Positions 1 through 13,609 are shown, counted from the first letter of the stretch. The stretch is 64,000 nt of DNA from Tillus elongatus (GCA_964006375.1 OZ023268.1:86642858-86706857); one strand, 5' to 3'. Made by a program: numbers and translations. The notes: generated by a model not told the origin, from the sequence alone.

Positions 1-655
<655 letters not shown>

Positions 656-656
656 G

Positions 657-1124
<468 letters not shown>

Positions 1125-1364
1125 GCTACATTGCATTCAATACTTATTTCCCATTCAGCTCTTGATAATGAGAAAGTAAACAAAAACCATTCCTGCGTTT
1201 CTTTTTACTGATATGAAATGAAACAAAAACAAAAACAGTTTTCTTTCTGTTCGTATAAAACTCGTAGCCTTAGCAACTTGTTGTCTGCCTGCATGACAGT
1301 AGTGATTAGTGTCAGTGCTATTGTCGTTTGAATTTCGTTAACTGTACGTAATAATATCAGAAAA

Positions 1365-2453
1365 ATGGTTCATTTAACAGAAATGCACAAAATAACCATT
1401 CTACAAATGATTGGTTATGGAGATAACACACGGACACAGATGGAAGTGTCTCGCTTATTTCACGAAAAATTTCCAAATTTGCCGCCTGTATCCCAAGGAA
1501 CAATTAGCAAAATAGAAAAGCAGTTTCGCGAGCTTGGTCATGTGAGACAGATAAAAAAAGTAGCTGCCAATGCAGTAAGTGATGATACGAAATTGGATAT
1601 TACGCTTGAGTTTCAAGAAAACCCACATACTTCTGGTCGACAAGCAGCCCAACTATTCAACGTTAGCCACACAGCAATTTTTCGAACATTAAAGGAAAGT
1701 AAAATGCATCCCTATAAAATGATACCAACTCAGGAGCTCATGGAGGACGATTTCGATAGGAGAACGTATTTTTGTGAACAAATGATGGCAATGTTAGATA
1801 ACAATGTGATCCAATTAGAAGATGTTTTGTTTTCTGATGAGAGCACATTTACACTTCACGGTCATGTTAATCGTCAAAATTGCCGCTATTGGTCTAATGA
1901 GAATCCTCATTGGATGAGAGAGGAACATACGCAATATCCTGAAAAAGTTAATGTTTGGGCAGGAATTGTTGGAAAACATATCGTAGGTCCCTTTTTCATT
2001 GATGGCAACTTGAATGGGGATAAATATTTAGAACTGCTCCAAAATAATGTCGTGCCAACTTTGACAAACTTATATCCAGATCCAGCAAACCCACAAGTTC
2101 CTGCCAATAAAATATGGTTTCAGCAAGATGGAGCACCACCCCATTACCAAATCAATGTCCGGCAGTACCTGAACCAAATTTTTCCAAATCGGTGGATAGG
2201 GAGGCGCGGATCGATAGAATGGCCAGCACGATCTCCTGATCTGTCGCTATTAGACTACTTTTTGTGGGGATATGTCAAAAGTATTGTATACAAAACTAAG
2301 CCCCTCAACTTAGATGACTTAAAAAGACGAATCACGCTTGCGATTAGATCAGTCACGCCTGAGATGTTGAGTAATGTTAGAAGACATTTCTATACCAGAT
2401 TAGCATGTTGCCAAGATGTTCGTGGCGAGCATTTTGAACATTTACTACATTGA
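1365..2453 (+). CDS. Mariner-like transposase, DD41D spacing, intact
   Basis: A 362-residue protein predicted to cut and rejoin the element ends. The N-terminal part (about 1-115) looks like two helix-turn-helix units, as in arthropod DUF4817-type transposases. The DDE-type core follows: FSDEST holds the first aspartate (D158), QQDGAPPHY the second (D255), and SPDLSLLDYFLWG the third (D297). By my count 41 residues separate D255 and D297, which matches the DD41D group rather than DD34D mariners or DD34E Tc1. The C-terminus ends in GEHFEHLLH, common in this group. Start chosen at the first ATG, after a Kozak-like AAAA. There is no internal stop and the catalytic triad is complete, so it may still be active. 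Subgroup assignment rests on residue counting and remembered motifs. Confidence 0.92.
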   Translation: MVHLTEMHKITILQMIGYGDNTRTQMEVSRLFHEKFPNLPPVSQGTISKIEKQFRELGHVRQIKKVAANAVSDDTKLDITLEFQENPHTSGRQAAQLFNVSHTAIFRTLKESKMHPYKMIPTQELMEDDFDRRTYFCEQMMAMLDNNVIQLEDVLFSDESTFTLHGHVNRQNCRYWSNENPHWMREEHTQYPEKVNVWAGIVGKHIVGPFFIDGNLNGDKYLELLQNNVVPTLTNLYPDPANPQVPANKIWFQQDGAPPHYQINVRQYLNQIFPNRWIGRRGSIEWPARSPDLSLLDYFLWGYVKSIVYKTKPLNLDDLKRRITLAIRSVTPEMLSNVRRHFYTRLACCQDVRGEHFEHLLH

Positions 2454-2508
2454 CATTAATTTTTTTTGTTTTTTTAAATTATTAAGAAATAATCAGTATT
2501 TCTTATTA

Positions 2509-2849
2509 GAATTTGTGAAATAAAATAATTTTCTATTTTTAATGTTAATTTTTGTAATAAATCTGAAAATACTTAATATTTCCGAAACAGTTGAAGATAG
2601 GTATAGGACATTGTACATGAATTATGTCTAGAATTTTCTGAAGAATCCAAAAAATTAATAATATACAGGGGCTTGTATTTAAAATAAGAAAGTTGGTATT
2701 GGCCACTGTCACATGACGCACCCTAAATAATTTTTTTTTCTTGAAAAAGATGCGCAGTTAAAAATACAAATCGACGTGTCCAAGCGTTTTTCCCAACACG
2801 TCCTCATTTATCCGTTATCGAATTTATTCCATTTGGCTGTTCCACACTG
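2509..2849 (-). repeat. Right terminal inverted repeat (341 bp)
   Basis: Reverse complement of 784-1124, ending with CCACACTG before the TA at 2850. Confidence 0.93.
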
Positions 2850-2851
2850 TA

Positions 2852-4099
2852 TATATATATATAGCTATATATAGCAAATATGTCAGAAAATTAGAAACAT
2901 GTTATTGTGGGGTAAAACGGGCCATGTACATTAAATTGATACGTCCTAATATTTAAATGCCCTGTATAATTGAGAGTGTAAAATATTTTAGGTTCAAATA
3001 AAGAATAGCATAACAGGTAAAATAATACAGAACAATGATTTCTTTTTTACATGTAGTACATTTTAAGTTCACTAAGCAAAAGTCGTTGGAATACAATAGA
3101 ACACAGAACAATAGCCTTGTTTTTATTTATAGAGTCTTAACAGAATATAATGATTTTTATTTTATCCTTAGACAGTAAGTAAATGTATAGTATTAAGTTA
3201 AAAATAATTTTTTGTCGGTTACCAAGTATAAGAAAAGACACGCAGTGTTAGTTAATAGGGATTTTTTTTGGTGGTTGTTTCCAATGAGTGCAACGAACAA
3301 GAAGTTGGACAATGGGGAAAATGCAGGGCCTATGAACTTTGTTTTACCCAGGTACGGCGAGAAGAGATTTTTTGTAACACAGGTGTAGTTATTTAAGGAG
3401 ACGACGGCAGGACGAGAGGACGATTCGAAAAGAACTGCGGGAAGTAAAACTTCATTCGTTGACGTACGGCGACACTGTAAATATGAGAGTTGAGAATTAA
3501 GCGTGAAAGGCAAGTGCCTCATAACAAAATCATATTCAGTTTGAAATGGGAAAATTAAATATTGAGTATCTGGTACACGGTTTGTTGAGACCGTTTTAAT
3601 AAAATGGAAAATAGTTAGTAATCACAGGCAAGCTACAAAATCCAAACAGTAGATCAAATGGAAAGCAATTTGTACACATCCAATGGAAGAATCAATTAGG
3701 CATCATTCAGTAAGTCGTTTTGTGAACTTTATCGTAATAAATGTGCAGATATTTTCTACAGTGTGATTAGTTTTTAAGAATTTTTCAGTCCCATTGATGA
3801 TTTTAATGTATCTTTAGCTCACTAAGGGGGATATTGGATAAAGGCCGAACCATAGATCATAGTTAGTTAATTCATTGTTTTAAATAAAATTGATATGTAT
3901 TAATTTATCGACAATCAGCGATGATAAATTTGATATAACTATGTTTTAATGGAAATTTGTGAATTTATTCAATCAGAAATAAAACATACTAGATTGTACT
4001 TACATAATCTGTTTAATTTTGACCTCAAATCAAACAAGTACTAGTTCTTAAAGTAAGACTATCTTTCACCGTCAATTAAAAGTAAAGTCAAAAGAACCC

Positions 4100-4102
<3 letters not shown>
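2852..4102. other. Unassigned AT-rich DNA
   Basis: No element ends, splice-supported frames or RNA motifs were recognised. The one open frame here, on the minus strand at 3193-3522, has no recognisable motif. Confidence 0.5.

Positions 4103-4160
<58 letters not shown>
4103..4160. repeat. (TA)n microsatellite
   Basis: 58 bp of pure TA. Confidence 0.97.
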
Positions 4161-4161
<1 letters not shown>

Positions 4162-4402
4162 TTTTTTTCAATTTCCAAACACTCGGGAGTACTATAATTT
4201 ATAAATAAGATATATCAAACAAAAATGCTAGCCCAAGCACAGAACCCTACCCATTAGATGAGAGAAAAATTTAAAAAACACAGCAGTTAGTAAACAATTT
4301 TTGGTATAATTTCAGGATCATCAATATTAGCGTTTTTAAATAAAGACGCAAATTAAATTCTCATGCTCTACAATTAAAAGTGCTAAACCAAAAATACCAT
4401 AG

Positions 4403-4525
<123 letters not shown>

Positions 4526-4534
4526 GACACGGCA

Positions 4535-4621
4535 ATGGCCACACCGCGTGAACAGATCGCTGCATTCATCGAATGCAACCAACGTCAGGCACGGTCAATA
4601 CTGGAATTGGTGGCCAAGTGA
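4535..4621 (+). other. Short open frame in less AT-rich DNA, possible exon remnant
   Basis: A 28-residue frame beginning MATPREQ sits in a segment with more balanced base composition than its surroundings. Just before the stop is GTGAGAAT, which could be a splice donor. No family is recognised and no matching acceptor or second exon was found. It may equally be a fragment of an unrecognised transposon. Confidence 0.2.
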
Positions 4622-4929
4622 GAATATCAAGTGCTGTTGAATATCCTGGAAAGCCAATACCGATCCACCGAGTATACTTGTGAATCAAGTTAGCTACGAG
4701 AAATATCGACACTCAGGTACCTTTATGTATAATAGGTATATGTTGAGCTACAGTATTTATTTTTTACTTCATTCCCTATAAAAGAACACATGTACCAACA
4801 TTTTTGCATAAGAATTCGCTAAACCTAGATTCGAACCCGTGAAACTAGAAAAGAACATCGATATTTAGTATTATTGATATCATTTTTTAGTATTTTATCC
4901 CCTCATACTATGGTTATTTGAGGAGAGTT

Positions 4930-5041
4930 TACACACTGGGAATGTCAGCATACCCGGACGAGATCACAAACCGGTCACCCATCCAATCACTGACCGTGCC
5001 CGATCAAGTAACTATGTATCCGAACTACGCCCACCGAGGCG
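4930..5041 (-). other. 5S rRNA-like segment, possible SINE3-type remnant
   Basis: Read on the minus strand, 4971-5005 contains GATCGGGC, then GGTCAGTGATTGGATGGG, then GACCGG. This resembles the internal promoter region of eukaryotic 5S rRNA (about 30 of 38 positions by eye against the vertebrate sequence as I remember it). The rest of a 5S gene is not recognisable, so a 5S-derived SINE or pseudogene is more likely than a functional gene. Confidence 0.35.
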
Positions 5042-6330
5042 CTTACTCATATTTGCATTACACAAGTTGTCATAGATACGTAGGTTATTTAGTCTGATAG
5101 TTTCAAATTTGCTCCGACATCATCAAGAAAATTTGGCAATAATATTATAAAATGTAACCACAAATAATGCTATTCAATATAATTTATTTTTGGCCTCTAG
5201 CTATTTTTGTATTTAGTATATTTCTCCAAGTAAGGGCGACAACAAATAATTAACAAAGCTAAATCTAATTTTCTAATTTTCCGAACAAAAATTGGCTGAA
5301 AAACGTGTGGATTTGACAATTTTCGCCTTTTTTTAAGGTCGGTCGAAAACTAAAGACATCATTATTTGTTATCTAATCTAGCAGCCTATACATTATTGTA
5401 GCAATATAAGTTTGAGTTTACTTCTCTTACGATTGAACTCCTGAGACATCTTAGATACAAGGTTTGGAAATCTCATCAAATAGGAAGTTAGGTGCTAGAG
5501 CTTTTATGACAAGCTTACAACGTTTGTAATAAGATTGAGTGCAAAATGTCAATTTCTCTGGAAAGCTTCCACTCAAGCTTAGAGTTTGCGGTAGCAACTG
5601 GATTTTCGAGGTTGGTGCTTCACCGTGCTGCAGTTACACAAATACTGCATTGCATCGATTTGAGGTCTACATTATACCAGTTATGTTCAATTTACCCAGA
5701 GTAAATAACGCATTTGCGACACTTGTGCTCTACGAGATAATTCAAACGGCATATGTGGGTCATCTATGTTTACACAAACATGTTCAGATGTCTATATATC
5801 TATAATATACCTCGCTTTAGTTTGAAACACATTAACTACACAGATCTACAACTACTTGTGATTTTTGAAAAAGATTTCCTGAAAACGTTGGCATAGAATT
5901 ATTTAACTAAAATGAATTTTAGAACATTGTATCTCTAGTTTGATGGCAATACATAAATTAAATTTTGTAAAAATAAATTGACCTGTTCCATGGAAAAACT
6001 TCACAAAAGTGGCTAACGAACTTAGCCTTTGAAAATAACTTTCCAAAATCCATATTTCACTTTAACCCGAAATGTCACTTTTAAGATGTTAATGTTTCGA
6101 AAACGATCAAATTTAGGAAACAAGTGTATCAAAGAGAATTGTTCAGAGTTATGAGAAGATTACAAAAACAGAATAATATACTGGGTGTTTCATTCAAAAA
6201 AGTCATTCAAGATGGCGATTCTTCTCCATTTTTAAACTTCCAGCTCTCCTTTTTCCACAAAATTGTAGGGTTGCACATATTATTTGAGCCCTCTAAATTT
6301 TGTTGCGATATACCAGCTGGTTCAAAACTT
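5042..6330. other. Unassigned AT-rich DNA
   Basis: No supported gene. An 88-residue frame at 5539-5805 has no recognisable motif. ACTGGGTGTTTCATTC near 6181 resembles ends of insect mariner-derived MITEs, but no partner end was found. Confidence 0.45.
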
Positions 6331-6416
6331 AGTGGGGGGGGGGGGAGAGGTTTAACAGACTTTAGACGGGCACAATCTCTCTCTCTCTCTTTCTCTCTCT
6401 CCGTGTGTGTGTATGT
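6331..6416. repeat. Poly(G), (CT)n and (GT)n tracts
   Basis: A run of about 13 G near 6333-6345 is followed by a CT-rich tract (6377-6401) and a short GT tract. They sit at the position where other DINE-like copies have their microsatellite core. Confidence 0.9.
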
Positions 6417-6525
6417 CACACCGATAACTCAAAAAATAATAGACAGATTTTGATCAAATTTGGCGAGTCCTTCCTTTTGCAAGAGGCTTGGTTGAGTTCG
6501 TGACCCGAAAAAATCTGATCAGTTC
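6417..6525 (-). repeat. DINE-like fragment (block A only)
   Basis: Contains the family block ACACCGATAACTCAAAAAAT followed by the GATTTTGATCAAATTTGG stretch. The same block is seen at 11402, 31232 and 61652. Both ends of the repeat are missing. Orientation is given relative to full copies such as 12456-13204. Confidence 0.7.
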
Positions 6526-6898
6526 AAATAGACTAAAGAATGCTTTCTTTTAATTAGTCAGACGAATTCCCTCGGTCCGTGTCAATTCTGAGCTGACTTG
6601 TAATATATCGAAATTCGACCTTTTTTTTTTGGATACAGGAGGGGGAAATGCTCATGCAGACCCCATTCACGGCCCCGTAGGTGCCGTGAGATATCGAGGT
6701 ACTGTGAGACTGTACTCACTAAAACTCCCCCCCTGGGAGTACCGGGTCTTAGTCCATACCTCCGTCGGAAGGATCTCACACAATGACTTTTTGGGTATGA
6801 ATGTTTTCATTCCGTTTTTGCCGCGGGGGCGTTAGCAGGTAAGTATAAGCTTTGGACGCTTATGCTTATGTGGAAGTTGCTCATCGTAGTCTGTGGCA

Positions 6899-9455
6899 CT
6901 ACGGAGAAGAGCATTTGGGTGAGAAGCGGCTTGTTGTTGTGGATAGTTGAGTCATGAACTTAAGTATCGAAGGCATTTCCAGATCAGAGTGAATCTCACT
7001 GTTTCGGACAAACCATGGCGCTCCGGTAACCATTCTCAGAATTTTGTTCTGGATGATTTGAAGGGTCTTGATGTGTGTTGCGGCCGCGGTGGCCCATGCA
7101 GGTGATGCAAAGGCTGGCCGGATGATGACTTTGTACATGAGCAACTTGTTGTTCATGGACACTTTGGAATTTCTATTTAGAAGTGGGAACAGCTTCGAGA
7201 TGTACATCGAGGCTTTTTTCGGCCGTGATCGACATGGGGGGGCCATGTTAAGTGTTTGTCGAGGAAAATCCCGTGGTATTTGGCGGAATCTTGCCAGGGA
7301 ATTAGACGGTTGTCTAATGATACGTGTTCGTGAGGTGTGTGTCTCTTCTTGGAATATAGGACAGCTGAACATTTATCGGGGTTTATGGCTAGAAGGAATT
7401 TCCTATACCATGCTTGCAGCTCGACTACGGCGGTCTGAAGTCGTTCGGTTATTATCGTCAGCTGAGTGGAGCTGCTGAGGACGGTAGTGTCGTCTGCGTA
7501 CAGTGCGTAGGTCACGTTTAGGGGGGCTGTCGGAATGTCTGCGACAAATATATTGTACAGCAGAGGGGAGATAGCAGTACCCTGCGGGAGACCAGCCTTG
7601 GCTGGGTACGTTCTAGATCTGGGTCCCAGATGTTTGACCTGGTACTTCCTCTGTTGCAGGTATGACCTGATTAGCAGAATCAGAGGGAGAGGATAATTAA
7701 ATGATAGAAGTTTGCTTAGGAGGCCCGCATGCCAAACCCTATCGAAGGCTTGAGCAATGTCAAGAAATATTGCACCAGTTGACTTGTTTATATTAAATCC
7801 TTCGGTAATGTTTTCCACCACACGAAGGACTTGGTCTGTGGTGGAGTGCTGGTATCTGAAACCGAATTGCTCATCCGGGAGGATATGATTTTCTGAGGTG
7901 AATGAAGCTGGCCTTTTCTGAATCAGTTTTGGGCCTGTAGTTCTGAGGGAACAGCGGATCTTTGCTGGGTTTCGGGATGTTAATAATGTCGGCAAGTTTC
8001 CACATGGAAGAAAAATGTTAAAATCGCAGCATGGCATTCATAATCGTAACTAGGAATACCACGGCTTTGCGAGGGAGATTTTTCACGGCTACGTTGGAGA
8101 TGCCATCGTATCCCGGACCTTTCCTATTTTTTTAATGATTTGATTATTTGGGAAACTTCTTCGAAAGTTGTGGGCTCGATAGTTGTGTCTGGGGTGGCGC
8201 GAAGCGCACTCCTGACGTAGCGGTGCGTTCTGGCGCGACAGATCAACGTTATTATAATTCGGGCTGAATTGCAACTCCAGATGATCTGCGAATGCAGTAG
8301 CTTTCTCCGCATCCGTGTATACGACACCGTTACGGCCGTGAAGTGGGGATATCGGATGTTTTTGGGAGCGAAGGCCTTTTGCCATTTGCCAGATGGAATT
8401 GTCTTGGGTAGACATGGTTTGCAGGCGCTCCTCCCAACGATTGTTGCGGAGTTCTTGTAGGGCGGATCGTACTTGTTTGATGAGTCTGTTTGCATCTCGT
8501 TTGTCGGTGAGGTTTCCGGTGCGTTGAGCTAGTCTACGCACGCGGTTTTTTCGAGTATCATTTCTCTGATACTGGACGGAGATGGTGGCAGATTGCTCGG
8601 AGCGGGGTACGTCCTTGATGCATGTTCGATAGAACATTGAATTTTGGACTGTAGATTATCCACTGCACCCTCGAGTTCGGGGATGCTGCGGATAACCGGA
8701 ATATTGCCAAGGGTGTTTTTAAGATGATCTGTGAAAACTGACCACAGTACCTTTTTCCTTGGGTGGGCGGGTTCGTCGTTGACGTCGCCGAGCTGCAATA
8801 TGACTGGGTTATGGTCCGACGAGAGGTCGTTTTGTGTTGATATTTCATGGAGAATGGTGGTGCTCGACATGATTACTATGTCGAGCAGGTCGGGTCTACC
8901 CGCACTGCCGAAGTGTGTGGGTATTTGGGGAGTGTCAACCGTGCAGTTTTCATGGTTTTCGACATAGGTTTGGAGGATTTTCCCATTTGTGTTGGCATTA
9001 CGAGAATGCCAATTGGGGTGTTTGGAATTTAAATCGCCAGCAATTATTATGGACTGGTTGGTATCAAACAAGAGGTCTAGGTCGGCGACTAGAATTCTCT
9101 TTTGTGGAGGATTATATGCAGAAATGAGCTTTATTGGGCCTGCAGAGGAAGTGTTGACTACGATTTGCGTAGCCTCGATGTTTTGCAGGGCTGGCGTACT
9201 CAGAGGGTGGTGGTCAATATTTGTCTTAACATACACTGCCGTGCCGCCACCTCTGAAAGTGGTGCGGTCATTGCGGTACAGTTTATAGTTGGGGAGTTTC
9301 GGATTGATTGGAAGACGCATTTTGGTTTCCTGGACTAGAATAACGTCTAGTTTTAAACGTTGGGCGAATTCTTGGACCTCATTTCTTTTGCAAGCTAGTC
9401 CCTTTGCATTCCATGATGCAACTTGCAGGGATTGTGGCTTTCTTCGAGGAATCAT
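6899..9455 (-). pseudogene. LINE ORF2: endonuclease plus reverse transcriptase, broken
   Basis: Would encode the enzyme that nicks the target and copies the LINE RNA into DNA. The endonuclease (9455 to about 8700) has VASWNAKGL, QETKM, IIAGDLNSKHPNWHS and SSDHNPV, the usual AP-endonuclease-like order. The reverse transcriptase (about 8037-7177) has FLDIAQAFDRVWH, GLPQGTAISPLLYNIF and ALYADDTTVL, with the YADD active site retained. A C-terminal thumb-like part follows to 6899. Frame changes occur near 8530-8640, near 8089 and near 7200-7370. Start is the ATG at 9455, directly after the ORF1 stop. Jockey clade is inferred from the two-ORF layout and ORF1 type. Confidence 0.9.
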
Positions 9456-10376
9456 TTACTTCTTGGAGATTTACACGATTTCGGGAATTAGCGGGATGGC
9501 GGAAGTGATCAGCGTCAGCAGATCAGGGGAAGTTTGGAGAATGTTCAGAACTTTCTCCGCGACCAACTTCAGCTATGTGAAATTGATCGTGGTAATAAGG
9601 AAGAGTGCATTGGACAGGTCTATGGCGGGAGCTGCCTTTGCAGTGGAAGCTGTTTTTGCAGGGGGAGCTGGGTTCGGCTTGGGTGTAGCCGGTTTCGGGG
9701 TTGTTGAGGGTTGGGCGGGGCGGTAAGATCCAGTGGCAGCCGCATAGGAAATTTGCGGCTTCCGTTGTGAGGTCTGTTTGTTGGGTTTGGGGAATTTCGG
9801 GCAACCTTTATAGTTGGCGGTGTGACCCTTTTCGCAGTTGCAGCAAGTTGGGTCGACGGATAGGGACTTTTTACACTCCACAGACAAATGGGCGCCGCTG
9901 CATTTTTCGCAGCGGTGGGCTCCCCTACAAGACTGTTGGAAGTGACCAAACCTTTGGCAGCGAAGGCACTGGTTTGGAAGGTTTTTTTTGTGTAGAGACT
10001 TCATCTTGACGCGGAGGTCGCACACAGTTTTGATGCCGAAAATGGACCTTTCGAACTTGGGGAGGTTGGTCATGATGAGGGGCATGGGGATTTTTTTGTT
10101 GTCCCTACCTCTGCGACACACACGGTGGACACCATCGGGATGGAAACCCTGTTTATTGAGGTCTTGTTCAACCTCTTCTATGGAGATGGTTTCACAGACC
10201 CCCCTGAAGACAATCTTTAGTAGTTTGTCCTCCTGGAGCTGGTAAGAGTGGTACTATAGCTGCAGGCTATCCATGATTTTGGTAGCCTGTCTGCAGTCGT
10301 CAGCTGTTGTCAAGTAAATTCTCACGGAATCTGTGAGGTTCTTGGTCTTGACGCAGCTGATATTGTGGCGGGAAAA
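9456..10376 (-). pseudogene. LINE ORF1: gag-like zinc-knuckle protein, broken
   Basis: Would bind the LINE RNA and form the ribonucleoprotein. The N-terminal part resembles the PRE_C2HC region of Jockey ORF1 proteins (LLKIVFRGVCETISIEEVEQ). Cysteine-rich knuckles follow: CLRCQRFGHFQQSC, CEKCSGAHLSVEC and CCNCEKGHTANYKGC. A proline/alanine-rich tail precedes the stop. There is one in-frame stop in the N-terminal half, after MDSLQL, and another in the tail after INFT, where copy 2 reads through. The 5' end is missing. Confidence 0.85.
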
Positions 10377-10538
10377 GTAAAAATATAACTGTTACAGAGT
10401 ATTTTAGCTTTGACTTTGCTTTTAATGTAGACTTTGCTTGTAAGACTGTTTAGACTTATGTTGTGTCATGCGATACTTGTCAACCTACCAGAAACTTTGT
10501 TTGTGACACAAGCACTTTTGTAATTTTTTAGGATGTCC

Positions 10539-10582
10539 CTGAAGATGGCTTAGGTTATATAAGCCGAAACGCGTAGGGCGTT
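10539..10582 (+). ncRNA. Hammerhead-ribozyme-like motif, possible Penelope-like remnant
   Basis: The core CTGAAGA (fits CUGANGA) is followed by a stem GGCTTA/TAAGCC, then GAA, then a stem ACGC/GCGT and a T. This is the order of a hammerhead core. Deviations are an extra U between CUGAAGA and stem II, and no convincing stem I. Penelope-like retroelements are known to carry minimal hammerheads with this look. No Penelope protein is visible nearby. Confidence 0.4.
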
Positions 10583-10599
10583 TATCAATAAATACAGTC

Positions 10600-11021
10600 T
10601 GCAAGTATAGCCTTGTCTGTTTTACCTTGGAAGTATGTCTGTTCCAGAGGTCGTGACGTTCAGAAGTTAGTTTAGGAACATGTCTACGTGGATATTTTCG
10701 ACTATATTTTGCAGCCGCTAACCCTGAATTTTATCACATCCATGGTCTTGTTATCCATGGAATACATGGTGTTATAGAAGAAATAGCCTGACGACCGCAA
10801 AGACAAGTCGAGATGCAATCAATTCATGAAGAAATTTCACTATGCTCCAATTTGAGAAAATTGAGGTTATGGCGACAACTCTGACATTTGTTGCGCAATG
10901 CGAATTTCGGTGACAGACTAGAGATAGGAAAAATTATTTGAGTAACTTTGTCCATTTAATATACTCTGTACCTTGGAAGATAAGGAAGCTACCTATTGTT
11001 CCTGATTGACGAGAACACCCT
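10600..11021. other. Unassigned DNA
   Basis: Nothing recognised. It could be the continuation of the element carrying the hammerhead-like motif, but no protein frame supports that. Confidence 0.4.
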
Positions 11022-11022
11022 G

Positions 11023-11102
<80 letters not shown>
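11022..11102. repeat. (CA)n(TA)n microsatellite
   Basis: A short CA run leads into about 70 bp of TA. Confidence 0.95.
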
Positions 11103-11103
<1 letters not shown>

Positions 11104-11395
11104 CAAAAAAATTAAAAAATTGTGTTTTCTAAAACTTTCAAAATAGAAAAAGGTAGTTTTCGAACATACTGCGAACAGAACTATTATATAACGATGAGAC
11201 ACATTTTCATGATATATTTAAAAATGTACACTAAAAAAAGTCATATCCTGAAAATTTTTAATTAGTTATTACTTTAGAAAAGCTTTGTATTGTATTAAAA
11301 TTCCAATAACGATCCACATCAATGGCGACTCTCCGTTTGAATGACTCTCGGTGCTAGTATTTGGGAAATTGTTAAAAATGAAGTTAATTCATACC

Positions 11396-11702
11396 ACACG
11401 ATAACTCAAAAAGTAATTTACCGATTGTGATGAAGCTCGGCAAAACTCGTTATTATATCAGTGGTTTGGATCAGTTCGTTAGCCAGCCATATCGGACCAG
11501 TTTTTCTAAAAAAAAAAACCAAAAAAAAATTTGTATCTCAAAAAATAACAAAGTTATTTTAAAGAAATTTGGTTGGTATACTGTCCTCATAAATACCTAA
11601 CTACATACCTAAACTCAACTTTCTTTGTTTATAGAAAATTGAGTTATCTAAATTTGAAGCATTTAATGAAAATTCTCTACCATAACGCACTTGCTGCGTC
11701 CC
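11396..11702 (-). repeat. DINE-like element, minus orientation, 3' half missing
   Basis: Begins in block A (CACACGATAACTCAAAAAGT) and ends with the family 5' terminus read in reverse, CGCACTTGCTGCGTCC. The hairpin end and microsatellite core are absent. Together with 12456-13204 it brackets a 750-bp unique segment with the two 5' ends facing inwards. Confidence 0.85.
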
Positions 11703-12065
11703 GAAATTTTCTTTTATTGTAAATTGTCTGAATGTCTCTAAACTGTGCTAAACTCTAATGGTGATTTTTCAAATCTTATTATTCATATACGGCTAACTGA
11801 TGGCTTCGGCGCCACATCCGGTATGTAAAGTGGAAACTGCTAGTGAATTGTGTTTGCGAGACTTATAAATTACCATATCAAATATAAAATTTAAAATTTT
11901 ACTTGACAATGTCGTATACAATGTAAACTTGTAATTTATGCTTTCACTATATGAAGCGTAAAATTTATATGATACTGCATCTCTAACCACGAAATTTTAA
12001 ACACATTCGGGACAAATTCGAATACTGCATTGCATGCACTGCAGCACTTTGATATTCGCTTTTAA

Positions 12066-12278
12066 CTAGGAGTATTCTTGCTTAGCTTTTAAGTGGGCGT
12101 ATTCTTGGTTACCCAGTAAATAGGGCTCTTTGTAGCACTCGTTCATCCCATCATTCATGTAGGTGTAGTAACATTTGTCTGGCATAGCTGCTTTATGTGC
12201 AGGGAGGTAATATCTAGAATTTATGGTTAAACTATAATATGCAAATGCGATAAATAGGAAGGTACGGAACTTTATCAC
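12066..12278 (-). CDS. Hypothetical small secreted-type protein, 70 residues
   Basis: Not recognised. The frame begins MIKFRTFLFIAFAYYSLT, a basic start followed by a hydrophobic run that looks like a signal peptide. The mature part is polar and tyrosine-rich with two cysteines (DKCYYTY, NECYKEP). It lies in unique DNA between two DINE-like repeats, so it is not obviously transposon-derived. No splice structure, promoter or close poly(A) signal could be established. A 70-residue frame in AT-rich DNA can arise by chance. Confidence 0.25.
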   Translation of the reverse strand: MIKFRTFLFIAFAYYSLTINSRYYLPAHKAAMPDKCYYTYMNDGMNECYKEPYLLGNQEYAHLKAKQEYS

Positions 12279-12455
12279 AAAGGTCAGAGAGCTACGTTGA
12301 ATAGCGTAACTTAGGAAACTGAATTACGTTATTTAGGCTGTAGTTTTGAATTCAGTGATGATTTTAGTTTATGCAACATAATTATATAGATGTTTCTAAC
12401 TGGTAGCTCAAATTTTGGAAATATTGGGTGAGTTGGAAGTATGATAAAAAAGCTC

Positions 12456-13204
<749 letters not shown>

Positions 13205-13374
13205 GTATAAAGGGGTTATAATACTTAACTTAAACCTTTTTTATGTAACTTCGAAGTGGGTAAATAAAGACAATAAGGTTTTTGTCTGGATTTACAAATA
13301 TTCTTGCAGTCCAAGCAGTTTAGTCTACATGCTGTGTAGATGGCACCCCTTTCGCTTTTAGCAGCCGCTTGCAA

Positions 13375-13608
13375 CAGTTTCATAACTATTAATACAACAC
13401 TGTGAGATGTACGACAGGGTCGCCATCTCGGTGCGGAATTAGGTAGTATGTTGTCACGACAGCTCCAAATAACACAAAATGTTATAAAATAGAGACTGTG
13501 TACAATCAACTAACAATTTTGTAAGTTGTCAGACCTAGCCTATTTCTTCCCTAATACCGGGAAAACGAATGTAAGACTGGATCTATTCTCACCATAATAA
13601 GAAAAAGC
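13375..13608 (-). repeat. Left arm of a broken inverted duplication
   Basis: The reverse complement of this segment matches 14152-14285 and then 14503-14580. Shared landmarks are CGGTATTAGGGAAGAAAT, CAGTCTCTATTT, ATAACATTTTGTGT and GAGATGGCGACCCTGTCG. A DINE-like element occupies the centre. Confidence 0.85.
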
Positions 13609-13609
13609 C

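Larger units (their letters stand above)
6621..10380 (-). mobile_element. Jockey-type non-LTR retrotransposon, 5'-truncated copy 1
   Basis: Minus-strand LINE with a poly(A) end (T run at 6621-6630), a 3' UTR shared with copy 2 at 27985-30064, a two-frame coding region and a 5' end truncated inside ORF1 near 10376. ORF1 is a zinc-knuckle protein and ORF2 carries endonuclease and reverse transcriptase. Both frames have stops or frameshifts, so the copy is dead. No target-site duplication could be read by eye. Confidence 0.9.

Noticed and set aside
7068..9726. Several plus-strand frames over the LINE at 6.6-10.4 kb
   Set aside because: They are antisense to endonuclease, RT and ORF1 motifs on the minus strand and have no domains of their own.
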